A stretch of DNA of 64,000 nt from Arthrobacter sp. Marseille-P9274 (GTDB lineage Bacteria > Actinomycetota > Actinomycetes > Actinomycetales > Micrococcaceae). The notes under the pieces are model-generated. The model searched no databases, was not told where the DNA came from, and saw only the letters and a list, made by a program, of their open reading frames with translations. A program made the position numbers and the translations under genes. The stretch covers positions 1 to 64,000 of the forward strand of contig NZ_CAMPOV010000005.1 of assembly GCF_946892675.1 (NCBI RefSeq), given 5' to 3'. Positions within the stretch are counted from its first letter, which is position 1, and each line of letters opens with the position of its first letter. Of the stretch, positions 25,097-33,136 are shown in pieces.

Positions 25097-25897
25097 ATGG
25101 TTGAGTTCTCGCCGAAGACCGCGATCGTGACCGGATCGGACTCAGGCATCGGCCGCGCCACCGCCGTCGCCCTCGCGGAGGCCGGCATGGATGTCGGCAT
25201 CACCTGGCACAGGGACCAGGCCGGGGCGGAGCAGACAGCCGGCGAGGTCCGATCCCTGGGCCGCCGCGCGGTGACCGCCCGGCTGGACCTCACCGAGCTG
25301 CCCGGGTGCGGCGCGGTGATCGATACTCTCGCCCGGGATCTTGGCGGGCTGGACGTGTTCGTCAACAACTCGGGCACGGGCGCGAGCCGGAAGTTCCTCG
25401 ACACCAGCTACGAGACCTGGCGGGAGGTTGTCGCCACCGACCTGGACGGGGCGTTCGTGTGCCTCCAGCGCGCGGCACGGCTCATGGTCGAGCAGGGCTC
25501 CGGGGGCCGGATCATCGCAGTCACCAGCGTCCATGAGCATCAGCCCCGGGTCGGTTCGGCGGCCTACGATGCGGCCAAACACGGCCTGGGCGGCCTGGTC
25601 AGGACCATCGCCCTCGAGCTGGCCGAGTACGGGGTCACGGCCAACACGGTGGCACCCGGCGAAATCGCGACGCCGATGACCGGCCAGACGGACCTGGATC
25701 CGCGGACGGTTTCGCGCCCCGGGATTCCGCTCGGCAGGCCGGGCGACGCGCGCGAAGTCGCCGCCGTCATAGCCTTCCTGGCGTCGCCTGCGTCAGCGTA
25801 TGTCACGGGCGCGTCCTGGGCGGTGGACGGAGGCATGCTGCAGATGGGCCCGCAGGCCGGCAGCCACATCACGGGCGACGAGTGGCGGAGCGTCTGA
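25097..25897 (+). CDS. short-chain dehydrogenase/reductase
   Basis: A 266-residue classical SDR. TGSDSGIG (12-19) binds NAD(P), NNSG lies near 90-93, catalytic Ser 144, Tyr 157 and Lys 161 are all present (SVHEHQP, YDAAKH), and the final WAVDGGMLQ is the family ending. It resembles glucose-1-dehydrogenase or 3-oxoacyl-ACP reductase-type SDRs of actinobacteria; the substrate is unknown. ATG 25097 follows GGAAGGACAG. Confidence 0.88.
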   Translation: MVEFSPKTAIVTGSDSGIGRATAVALAEAGMDVGITWHRDQAGAEQTAGEVRSLGRRAVTARLDLTELPGCGAVIDTLARDLGGLDVFVNNSGTGASRKFLDTSYETWREVVATDLDGAFVCLQRAARLMVEQGSGGRIIAVTSVHEHQPRVGSAAYDAAKHGLGGLVRTIALELAEYGVTANTVAPGEIATPMTGQTDLDPRTVSRPGIPLGRPGDAREVAAVIAFLASPASAYVTGASWAVDGGMLQMGPQAGSHITGDEWRSV

Positions 25898-25992
25898 GGC
25901 TACCCACCCGCAGCACGCGTACGGCCTCGGCTCCACGGTAACGGTATGGGTGAGGCGCCGACTCGGGGCGGGGGCCGGTGGCCGACCTCTGC

Positions 25993-28071
25993 TCAGAGGA
26001 ACTTGTCCGGCGTCAGCGGCAGGTCCCGCACCCGGACGCCGGTGGCGTGGTAGGCGGCGTTGGCGATGGCCGCGGCGGCTCCGACGATTCCGATCTCGCC
26101 GATGCCCCGGGCACCCAGCGGGCCCGCGTGTTCATCCACTTCGTCGAGCCAGATGGCATCCATGTCGAGGACGTCGGCGTTGGCCGGAATGTGGTACTCC
26201 GCAAAGTCATGGTTGACGATCATGGCGAACCGCGGATCCATGACGCTGTGCTCGTGCAGGGCCATGCCGAGTCCCATGGTCATGCCGCCAAGGAACTGCG
26301 AGCGCGCGGTACGCGGATTGACGATCCGGCCGGCGGAAAACACGCCGAGCATGCGGGAGACCCGGATCTCGCCGGTGAAGCGGTGGACCTTCACCTCGGC
26401 GAACTGGGCGCCGAAGGAGTGCATGGCGTACTCGTCGGCGGCGGGATTCTTCGGGGCCGCCGCCTCCAGCTCGTCGCCATCCTCCGGCTCCGTGCCGTAC
26501 TTGGCCAGGAACGTCTCACCGGCTTCGGCGATCGCCGTGCCCCAGCTGGCCAGCCCGGTGGAGCCGCCGGCGATGGTGGCTTTGGGCAGGGCGGTATCCC
26601 CGATCTCCAGCCGGACGTCCCCGACCCCTACGCCCAGGGCATCCGCGGCGACCTGCGTCAGCACCGTCCAGGTTCCGGTGCCCAGGTCCGCGGCCCCGAT
26701 CGAGACGTTGAACAGCCCGTCCGCAAAGCGGATCCGGGCTACCGACCCGGGCTGGCTGCGCGCGGGATAGGTGGAGCTCGCCACGCCGGTCCCGGCCAGC
26801 CAGTCCCCGTCGAGCCTGACGCGCGGACGGTGGTCGCGCTGCTCCCAGCCGAACCGCCGGGCGCCTTCGCGCAGGCAGGCGACGAGATGCCGGTTGGAGA
26901 ACGGGCGGCCGCTTTCCGGGTCGATGTGCGGTTCGTTGCGGACACGCACCTCGATCGGGTCCACGCCGCAGGCTTCCGCCAGCTCGTCCATGGCCACCTC
27001 GGGTCCGAACATGCCGGGGCATTCGCCGGGCGCGCGCATCCAGGACGGAACCGGGACGTCGAGCCGGGCCAGCCGGTGCGTGGTCCTGCGGTTCTCCGCG
27101 GCGTACATCATGCGCGTCGGCACGGCGGTCTGTTCCGCGAACTCCTTGATTTTCGAGGTCTGTTCGACGACGTCGTGGACGATGGCGGTGAGCCGGCCTT
27201 CGCGGTCGGCCCCCAGCCGGACCCGCTGGATGGTTGGGGTGCGGTAGCCGGCGACGGAGAAGAGCTGCTGCCGGGTCAGCGCGAGCTTGACCGGACGGCC
27301 GTTGCTCAGCTGCGCGGCCATCGCCACGAGGACCACATGCGAGTGGGGCAGGCCCTTGGACCCGAAGCCACCGCCCACGTGCGGGCTGGTGACGTGGATC
27401 CGCTCGATGGGCAGGCCGAAGACCGGCGCGAGCGCCCGCCGCACCTGGTGGACGCCCTGGGTCGAGTCGTAGAGCACCAGCCCCTGGTCCGTCCACTGCG
27501 CCACGGTGGTGTGCGGTTCCATCGGGTTATTGTGTTCGGCCGGCGTGGTGTAGGTGCGGTCAATAACGACGGCGGCGCCCGCCAGGGCGGCATCGGGATC
27601 GCCCTCGGAGGTGTCGGTGGGGAATCCCGCATTGACCTGTTCGGGCGTATCGAGGTCCTCGCGGTCGGCGCTGAGCCGGGCGTCGTGCGTCTCCTCGTCG
27701 TAGCTGACGGCGACGAGGGCCGCCGCTTCGCGGGCGATCTCCGGGGTCTCGGCGATGACGCCGCCGATGAACTGTCCCCGGAAGCCCACGGCGTCGGACT
27801 GCAGGATCGCCAGCTCGCCGTCCGAGGTGTCCTCCAGCCGCAGCGCGTTGTGGTGCGTCAGGACGGCGATGACACCGTCCAGGGCCTCGGCCGCGGCGGT
27901 ATCGATGCCGGTGACGCGGCCGAGGGCAATGGTGGACTGGACCGGATGCAGGTAGGCCGGATGCTCGACGCGCTGTTCCCACGCGTAGGGGGCCGTTCCG
28001 GTCACTTTCGCTACGCCGTCGAGCCGCTCGAGGCTGCTGCCCATGGCCCGGGCTTCCAAAGGGGCGGTCAT
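25993..28071 (-). CDS. molybdenum hydroxylase, molybdopterin-binding subunit (PaoC-like)
   Basis: The 692-residue large subunit of a xanthine-dehydrogenase-family enzyme, which oxidises aldehydes or N-heterocycles with a Mo-pterin cofactor. GFGSKGLPHSHVVLVAM is a pterin-binding stretch, RAPGECPGMFGPEVAMDELA contains the conserved Arg near the Mo, and GARGIGEIGIVG carries the catalytic Glu (GxGE-type motif) near the C-terminus. Length and motifs fit E. coli PaoC. The start overlaps the FAD-subunit stop by four bases. No XdhC/PaoD chaperone gene is in view. Confidence 0.9.
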   Translation of the reverse strand: MTAPLEARAMGSSLERLDGVAKVTGTAPYAWEQRVEHPAYLHPVQSTIALGRVTGIDTAAAEALDGVIAVLTHHNALRLEDTSDGELAILQSDAVGFRGQFIGGVIAETPEIAREAAALVAVSYDEETHDARLSADREDLDTPEQVNAGFPTDTSEGDPDAALAGAAVVIDRTYTTPAEHNNPMEPHTTVAQWTDQGLVLYDSTQGVHQVRRALAPVFGLPIERIHVTSPHVGGGFGSKGLPHSHVVLVAMAAQLSNGRPVKLALTRQQLFSVAGYRTPTIQRVRLGADREGRLTAIVHDVVEQTSKIKEFAEQTAVPTRMMYAAENRRTTHRLARLDVPVPSWMRAPGECPGMFGPEVAMDELAEACGVDPIEVRVRNEPHIDPESGRPFSNRHLVACLREGARRFGWEQRDHRPRVRLDGDWLAGTGVASSTYPARSQPGSVARIRFADGLFNVSIGAADLGTGTWTVLTQVAADALGVGVGDVRLEIGDTALPKATIAGGSTGLASWGTAIAEAGETFLAKYGTEPEDGDELEAAAPKNPAADEYAMHSFGAQFAEVKVHRFTGEIRVSRMLGVFSAGRIVNPRTARSQFLGGMTMGLGMALHEHSVMDPRFAMIVNHDFAEYHIPANADVLDMDAIWLDEVDEHAGPLGARGIGEIGIVGAAAAIANAAYHATGVRVRDLPLTPDKFL

Positions 28072-29081
28072 GAATACTCCCGGGTGAGTTCGTGCAGCAC
28101 GGAAATCATCGTGTTGCGGACCATCGGCACCTTGAAGGCGTTGTCCTCGACGGTGGCGGCCGGTTCAAGCTCGGCGTCGGCAGCCGCCCGGAAGCTCTCG
28201 TGCGTGGCTTTGGCCCCGCGCAGCGCCTCCTCGGCGAGGCTGGCGCGCCACGGCTTGTGCGCGACTCCGCCCAGGGCGATCCGTGCCTGGCGGATGACAG
28301 GAACCTCTCCCGGGGCGCCGCCGTCGTTCTCCAGTTCCACCGCCGCGGCGACGGAAACCAGCGCGAAGGCGTAGGAAGCGCGGTCGCGGACCTTGCTGTA
28401 GGCCGAGCGTCCCGCCCATGGCAGGCCGGGGAGCCGGATCGACGTGATCAGGTCCCCGTGGTCCAGGACGGTGTCCAGATCCGGGCGGCCGTCCGGCAGG
28501 CGGTGCAGGTCTGCCAGCGCGATGCTGCGCTCCCCGGAGGCGCTTCGGACGACGACGGCGGCGTCCAGCGCTGCGAGGGCGACGGCCATGTCGGAAGGGT
28601 GTACAGCGATGCACTCGGGGGATGCGCCGAGGATGGCGTGGTACCGGGCGTAGCCCTCGAGCGCCGAGCAGCCGGAGCCCGGCACGCGTTTGTTGCAGGG
28701 CGTGGTGGCGTCCTGGAAGTAGACGCAGCGGGTGCGCTGGAGGAGGTTGCCGCCGGTGGTGGCGAGGTTGCGCAGCTGGCCGGAGGCGCCGGAGAGCAGG
28801 GCCTGCGAGAGCACCGGATAGCGGCTGCGGATGATCGGATGGGCGGCGAGGTCGCTGTTGCGCACGTTGGCGCCGATGCTCACGCCGCCGTCGTCGGTCT
28901 CGTCGACCTGATCCAGCGGGAGCGAGGTGATGTCCACCAGCAGGCCGGGGGCCGCGATGCCGAGCTTCATGTGGTCGACGAGGTTGGTCCCGCCGGCGAG
29001 GTAGGCGGCGTCGGGGTTGCCGGCGACGTCCGCGATGGCGCCGTCGGGTGAGGCGGCGCGCCGGTAGTCGAACGGCTTCAT
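28068..29081 (-). CDS. molybdenum hydroxylase, FAD subunit with Fe-S cysteines (PaoB-like)
   Basis: A 337-residue CO-dehydrogenase-flavoprotein-type subunit passing electrons from the Fe-S centres to an acceptor. YLAGGTNLVDHMKLG and NLATTGGNLLQRTRC are the FAD loops. Four cysteines at about 119, 129, 138 and 157 (RTRCVYF, TPCNKR, GSGCSA, SPECIAV) match the extra insert that holds a [4Fe-4S] cluster in E. coli PaoB. ATG 29081 overlaps the 2Fe-2S gene stop (ATGA). Confidence 0.9.
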   Translation of the reverse strand: MKPFDYRRAASPDGAIADVAGNPDAAYLAGGTNLVDHMKLGIAAPGLLVDITSLPLDQVDETDDGGVSIGANVRNSDLAAHPIIRSRYPVLSQALLSGASGQLRNLATTGGNLLQRTRCVYFQDATTPCNKRVPGSGCSALEGYARYHAILGASPECIAVHPSDMAVALAALDAAVVVRSASGERSIALADLHRLPDGRPDLDTVLDHGDLITSIRLPGLPWAGRSAYSKVRDRASYAFALVSVAAAVELENDGGAPGEVPVIRQARIALGGVAHKPWRASLAEEALRGAKATHESFRAAADAELEPAATVEDNAFKVPMVRNTMISVLHELTREYS

Positions 29082-29611
29082 GCGCCGGTTCCCTCGGCGG
29101 CTGCCTGCCGGATGGCGGCGACGATGTTGACGTACGCGCCGCAGCGGCAGAGGTTGCCGCTCATGCGCTCGCGGATCTCGTCGTCGTCGAGGGCTGCAGC
29201 CGGGGGCGGGCCGTCCGGCGGTGTGGCCGGCGTGACGTAGCTCGGATCGCCGGCCTCCGCCTCGGCGAGCATGCCGACCGCCGAGCAGATCTGGCCGGGA
29301 GTGCAGTAACCGCACTGGAAGGCGTCCTGGTCGAGGAAGGCCTGCTGGACCGGGTGCAGGTTCCCGTCCTCGGCGAGGCCCGCGGCGGTGACCACCTCGG
29401 CGCCGTCCTGGGCGACCGCGAAGACCAGGCAGGAGTTGACCCGGCGGCCGTTGAGCAGCACGGTGCACGCTCCGCACTGGCCGTGGTCGCAGCCCTTCTT
29501 CGGCGAGTAGACGCCGAGCCGGTCGCGCAGGGCGTCGAGCAGGGTGGTCCGGGTATCGAGGCTGAGCGCACGCCGGCTGCCGTCGACGTGCAGGGTGATT
29601 TCGGCTTCCAT
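29078..29611 (-). CDS. molybdenum hydroxylase, 2Fe-2S subunit (PaoA-like)
   Basis: A 177-residue subunit with two 2Fe-2S centres: a plant-ferredoxin set (Cys 41, 46, 49, 61 in GCDHGQCGACT and NSC) and a helical-domain set (Cys 100, 103, 155, 157 in QCGYCTPGQ and LCRCGAY). Unlike E. coli PaoA it has no Tat signal peptide, so the complex should be cytoplasmic. GGGAGAG precedes ATG 29611; the frame from 29674 is not supported. First gene of the three-gene operon (A-B-C). Confidence 0.92.
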   Translation of the reverse strand: MEAEITLHVDGSRRALSLDTRTTLLDALRDRLGVYSPKKGCDHGQCGACTVLLNGRRVNSCLVFAVAQDGAEVVTAAGLAEDGNLHPVQQAFLDQDAFQCGYCTPGQICSAVGMLAEAEAGDPSYVTPATPPDGPPPAAALDDDEIRERMSGNLCRCGAYVNIVAAIRQAAAEGTGA

Positions 29612-29707
29612 CGGCGCTCTCCCTGGGCTGGGGCCATGTGCCTGCAACTTATCCCACGGCCGGAGGGCCGACAACCCTTGGCCCGGTATTGCCGGCGGCG
29701 CGACACG

Positions 29708-30436
29708 TCAGTCGTCGAAGTGCGTGCTCGGCGTGCTTTCGAGGTTGGCGACCAGGCCGGCGGCGACGTCGCGGAGCTTGATATTCCGGCTGCTGGACGC
29801 GGCCTTGAGGATATTGAAGGCCTCCTCCTGGCTGCAGCGGTTCTGGCCCATGATGATGCCGACGGCCAGGTCGATCGTGGTGCGCGACTCCAGGGCGGCT
29901 TTGAGGTGGGACGCGGTGTCGGCCCGTTCCGCCACGCGCAGGGCCAGCTGGAGGGCGCGGGAGGCCTGGTAACCGTAGCCTTCGGCCACCCGGGCCGTTT
30001 CGCCGCTGAAGGCTCCGGGCTGCGCGGCGTAGAAGTTCAGGGCGGCGCCGCCGCCGGCCTGCAGCATGAGCGGCACGCCCATCATTGAGTAGTAGCCGTG
30101 CTTGGCGACGGCCCCGAAGTACTCCGGCCAGCGGTTGTCGGTCCGTACGTCCTGCACGATGGTTGTCGTGCCGGTGGCGATGGCAGCAAGGCACGGGCCC
30201 TCTCCGAAGCCGTGCTGGATTTCATCCAGCTGGCGCGCGATGGGGTCGCTGTGCGCCACGGTCACGGAGCGTTTGTGCCGTTTGAGCGTCACGCCGCAAT
30301 GGATCTCGGCAGTGTCGCCGAGTATGCGGGTGGAATAGACGGACAGCTCGTCGAGGAACCTGTCCACGTCTTCGTTGTGCAGGATCATGTCCTGCAGTTC
30401 TTCGGCCACGGCGGTGGCATTGAGTTGGTCGCTCAT
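29708..30436 (-). CDS. GAF-ANTAR antitermination regulator
   Basis: A 242-residue regulator. An N-terminal GAF domain (about 20-160; FGEGPCLAAIATGTTTIV, GVPLMLQAGGGAALNFYA) is followed by an ANTAR RNA-binding domain (about 175-235; ALESRTTIDLAVGIIMGQNRCSQEEAFNIL). ANTAR proteins bind paired hairpins in nascent mRNA and prevent termination. The gene ends 96 bp before the PaoABC-like operon on the same strand, so it may act on that leader; the signal sensed by the GAF domain is unknown. Confidence 0.9.
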   Translation of the reverse strand: MSDQLNATAVAEELQDMILHNEDVDRFLDELSVYSTRILGDTAEIHCGVTLKRHKRSVTVAHSDPIARQLDEIQHGFGEGPCLAAIATGTTTIVQDVRTDNRWPEYFGAVAKHGYYSMMGVPLMLQAGGGAALNFYAAQPGAFSGETARVAEGYGYQASRALQLALRVAERADTASHLKAALESRTTIDLAVGIIMGQNRCSQEEAFNILKAASSSRNIKLRDVAAGLVANLESTPSTHFDD

Positions 30437-30479
30437 TGGCCAAGTCTAGGACGGTGGAGCCGTCAAGGGGAGGCGGCTG

Positions 30480-31547
30480 CTACTCGTTCCGGTAGTCCTT
30501 GTGGGCGTGCGAGGTCCTCAGATCGCGGCCGTCGTTGACCAGGCCGAGGGCCTTTTCGGTGAGCTTCCGGCTGTGCCTGGTGTCGCGCGGGGGGAGCTGG
30601 AGCTTCTCCTCGGCCCTGATGCCGGCCTGCAGTTGCCGGCCGCGCTCGATCTCCGCGTCGAGCTCCCCGCCGAACAGGAGCACGACGTTCATGATCCAGA
30701 TCCACAGCAGCAGCACGATCACGCCGCCGATGGCACCGTAGGTGGCGTTGTAGTTGCCGAAGTTGGCCACGTAGAAGCCGAAGCCGGCGGTGGCCAGGGC
30801 CATGACGACGATGGCGACGACGGCCCCGATGCTCAGCCAGCGGAACTTGGGCTGCTTGATGTTCGGGGTGGCGTAGTAGAGCACAGCGATCATGAAGACC
30901 ACCAGCAGGACGAGTATGGGCCATCGGACGATGTTCCAGACCATGAGGGCCGTTTCGCCGAGGCCGATCATGTCGCCGAGGGCCTGGGCGAATCCGCCGG
31001 AAAGGATGAGGAGCAGCATCATAATCACGACGACGGTCACGAGGACGAGGGTCACGCCGAGCATGACGGGGTAGAGCTTCCAGAACGGGCGGCCCTCGTC
31101 GACGTCGTACATCAAGTTCATGGCCCGGCCGAAGGCGCGGACGAAGCCCGAAGCGGTCCAGATGGCGCCGATGATACCGACGACCAGCGCGAGCCCGGCA
31201 CCGGTTGCCGTGGTCATCTGGTTGATGGGTCCCTCGATCAGGCTGAGCGCGTCCGGCGGCGCGCCGAGCTTCTCCAGCAGGTCAATGATGGTGCGGGTGG
31301 TGGCCTCGCCCTGGCCGAAGACTCCCAGGATGGAGACCACTGCCAGCAGCCCGGGGAAGATCGAGAGCACGGCGTAGTAGGTCATGCCGGCGGCGAGGTC
31401 GGTGCACTTGTCCGCGCTGAACTCGTTCAGGGTGCGCTTGAAGATGTAGCCCCAGGAACGCTTCGAGATGTCGGTGGGCGAATCGGGCTTGCGGTCGCTG
31501 TCGGGGGCGGGCCGGTTTTCGTTCTCCAGGCTTCGGTCGATAGTCAT
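30480..31547 (-). CDS. YihY/BrkB family membrane protein
   Basis: A 355-residue inner-membrane protein with six predicted helices. The start region (WGYIFKRTLNEFSADKCTDLAAGMTYYAVLSIFP, in part) and IWTASGFVRAFGRAMNLMYDV are typical of the YihY family, once misnamed RNase BN. The function is unsettled. The N-terminus is charged and disordered, and the C-terminal 70 residues are a charged cytoplasmic tail. Confidence 0.9.
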   Translation of the reverse strand: MTIDRSLENENRPAPDSDRKPDSPTDISKRSWGYIFKRTLNEFSADKCTDLAAGMTYYAVLSIFPGLLAVVSILGVFGQGEATTRTIIDLLEKLGAPPDALSLIEGPINQMTTATGAGLALVVGIIGAIWTASGFVRAFGRAMNLMYDVDEGRPFWKLYPVMLGVTLVLVTVVVIMMLLLILSGGFAQALGDMIGLGETALMVWNIVRWPILVLLVVFMIAVLYYATPNIKQPKFRWLSIGAVVAIVVMALATAGFGFYVANFGNYNATYGAIGGVIVLLLWIWIMNVVLLFGGELDAEIERGRQLQAGIRAEEKLQLPPRDTRHSRKLTEKALGLVNDGRDLRTSHAHKDYRNE

Positions 31548-31570
31548 GGGTACCTGTTCCTGTTCTTAGG

Positions 31571-32122
31571 TCAGCGGTTGAGCCGATGATAGGCGGATCC
31601 GAAATGGACCAGCGGGTCGAGGACGTCCTGCCCCGAAGCCAAGGTGCCCATGGCCCGGACTTCGCCCACGACCAGGAGATGGGTGGCGGCCGGATGGGCG
31701 GCGACGGTTTCCAGTTCGAAAAACGCGAGGGCGTTGTCGATGACCGGCGCCGAGGAGACCTCCCCGCGGCGGAAGGGAACCTGGGTCATCAGTCCCTCCA
31801 GCGGCGTGCCGGGGCTGGCAAGCCAATTGGCAATGCCCTGCTGGCCGCGGGTCAGCAGGCTCAGCGTCCAGTAGCGGCTCGTGGAGACGGCCTCGCCGAT
31901 CCGCGACTCGCCGTAGAGGCTCACGAGCATGGTCGGCGGGTCGTAGGAGACCGGCAGCCAGCCGGTGACCGTGGCGGCGTAGTCGCGACCGCGGGCGGCG
32001 GTGGCGACGACGGCGACACCGGCCGCCGCGTTGGCGCTCAGAGTGCGGTAGCGGTCGATGTCCTCCTGGCTGGGCGCGCCGGGCTGCAGGCGGTGGGTGG
32101 CCGGCGCTTGCGCGATCTCCAT
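31571..32122 (-). CDS. flavin reductase-like domain oxidoreductase
   Basis: A 183-residue FMN-binding split-barrel protein: AAGVAVVATAARGRDYAATV, WLPVSYDPPTMLVSLYGES and LLVVGEVRAMG. Such proteins supply reduced FMN to monooxygenases or act as small reductases; no partner monooxygenase is adjacent. The start is uncertain: ATG 32122 is given, but ATG 32176 or GTG 32194 in the same frame are possible and none has a clear ribosome site. Confidence 0.8.
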   Translation of the reverse strand: MEIAQAPATHRLQPGAPSQEDIDRYRTLSANAAAGVAVVATAARGRDYAATVTGWLPVSYDPPTMLVSLYGESRIGEAVSTSRYWTLSLLTRGQQGIANWLASPGTPLEGLMTQVPFRRGEVSSAPVIDNALAFFELETVAAHPAATHLLVVGEVRAMGTLASGQDVLDPLVHFGSAYHRLNR

Positions 32123-32234
32123 GGCTACATCGTGCCACGCAGGGCCGCCGAACGGATCGGACCCGGACGAATCCATGGTGGGCCGGGACACCAAAGTCCC
32201 GCTCCGCCGTCGTACTTTGCTATCTTCTTTGCAA

Positions 32235-32250
32235 GGCCCCGATCGGGGCC
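32235..32250. other. perfect 16-bp palindrome before the guanidine aptamer
   Basis: GGCCCC-GATC-GGGGCC ends one base before the riboswitch. It would form a stable stem-loop in the leader RNA or could be a DNA operator. Confidence 0.5.
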
Positions 32251-32251
32251 T

Positions 32252-32290
32252 CCGGACGAGGGATCAGTACCCGGCACGCGACAAGACTGG
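32252..32290 (+). promoter_or_regulatory. guanidine-III (ykkC-III) riboswitch
   Basis: The leader reads CCGGACGAGG, then GTACCCGG, then GACAAGAC in the order and spacing of the ykkC-III consensus. TCAGT (32263-32267) can pair with ACTGG (32286-32290, one G-U) to form the pseudoknot seen in known guanidine-III structures. It ends 15 bases before the first SMR start codon, so ligand binding most likely frees the ribosome site. The genes it precedes, a Gdx-type exporter pair, are classic members of this regulon. Confidence 0.88.
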
Positions 32291-32305
32291 CCATGAGGTT
32301 ATTCG

Positions 32306-32620
32306 ATGGAATGGATAATTCTGGTCCTGTCGGGCGTGCTTGAGGCGGTATGGGCGACGGCGTTGGGCCGTTCGCAGAACTTCCGCCGGCTGTGGCCGAC
32401 GGTCACCTTCTTCGTCGCCATGTCGGCGAGCATGACCGGCCTGGCGTTCGCGATGACGGCGATCCCGGTAGGGACCGCGTACGCCGTGTGGGTCGGCATC
32501 GGCGCCGTGCTGACGGCGGCCTACGCGATGGTTTTCGGCGGTGAACGCGCCAGCCTCGCCAAGGTGCTGCTGCTCCTGGGCATCATCGGCTGCGTTGTCG
32601 GCCTGAAGGCAGTGGGGTAG
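32306..32620 (+). CDS. SMR family guanidinium exporter subunit (Gdx/SugE type)
   Basis: A 104-residue protein with four membrane helices. LSGVLEAVWATAL holds the essential proton/substrate Glu (13), and AIPVGTAYAVWVGIGAVLTA is the conserved helix-3 stretch. The LEAVWA pattern, rather than AEV in EmrE, and the guanidine riboswitch ahead point to guanidinium/H+ antiport. Four bases separate it from the second SMR gene; together they probably form a paired, oppositely oriented heterodimer. Confidence 0.92.
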   Translation: MEWIILVLSGVLEAVWATALGRSQNFRRLWPTVTFFVAMSASMTGLAFAMTAIPVGTAYAVWVGIGAVLTAAYAMVFGGERASLAKVLLLLGIIGCVVGLKAVG

Positions 32621-32624
32621 CACG

Positions 32625-32981
32625 GTGCACTGGATCGTTTTGATTGCCAGCGCCGTGCTGGAGGCCGTGTGGGCCACCGCGCTGGACTATTCGGACGGGC
32701 TGTCGCGCCCGGGACCGGCGGCGGTCTTCCTGGTCGCCGTAGTGCTGAGCATGGCCGGCTTGGGATTTTCGATGCGCGGCATCGGCATCGGGACGGCGTA
32801 CGCGGTGTGGACCGGGCTGGGCGCGGTGTTGACGGTGCTGTACGCGGTCCTGTTCTCCGGGGAACCGGCGGGACTCTTGAAGATGCTGTTCCTGGCGGGC
32901 ATTATCGGCTGTGTGATCGGCCTCAAATTGGTTGACGGCAAGGCCGGTGGCAAGCCACCGCGGCGCGACGCCGGGGCCTGA
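32625..32981 (+). CDS. SMR family guanidinium exporter subunit, second partner
   Basis: A 118-residue second SMR protein starting at GTG: ASAVLEAVWATAL with Glu 13, and GIGIGTAYAVWTGLGAVLTV. It has a longer basic C-terminal tail (GKAGGKPPRRDAGA) than its partner, which may fix its membrane orientation. It is translated with the upstream gene under the guanidine-III riboswitch. Confidence 0.9.
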   Translation: MHWIVLIASAVLEAVWATALDYSDGLSRPGPAAVFLVAVVLSMAGLGFSMRGIGIGTAYAVWTGLGAVLTVLYAVLFSGEPAGLLKMLFLAGIIGCVIGLKLVDGKAGGKPPRRDAGA

Positions 32982-33063
32982 GCCGCTTCTTCCGGCTTAT
33001 ACCTTCTTCTCCGGGCGCAGGAAAAGATTTCCGGCCGGATTTTTCCGGAAAGCCGTTGCCTTG

Positions 33064-33075
33064 TAAGCATGCTTA
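33064..33075. promoter_or_regulatory. perfect palindrome TAAGCATGCTTA
   Basis: A 12-bp palindrome in the gap before the sigma-factor gene (61 bp to its start). One base different from the site at 17618. Candidate operator. Confidence 0.45.
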
Positions 33076-33136
33076 TGTTTCTCTGGGGGTGAACGTGGGG
33101 TCCAGCCCGCGGCCGCAGAACAGAGAGTGACGCCCG

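Noticed and set aside
26516-27496. 326-codon frame inside the molybdenum hydroxylase gene
   Set aside because: Same-strand shadow in another frame with no family features.
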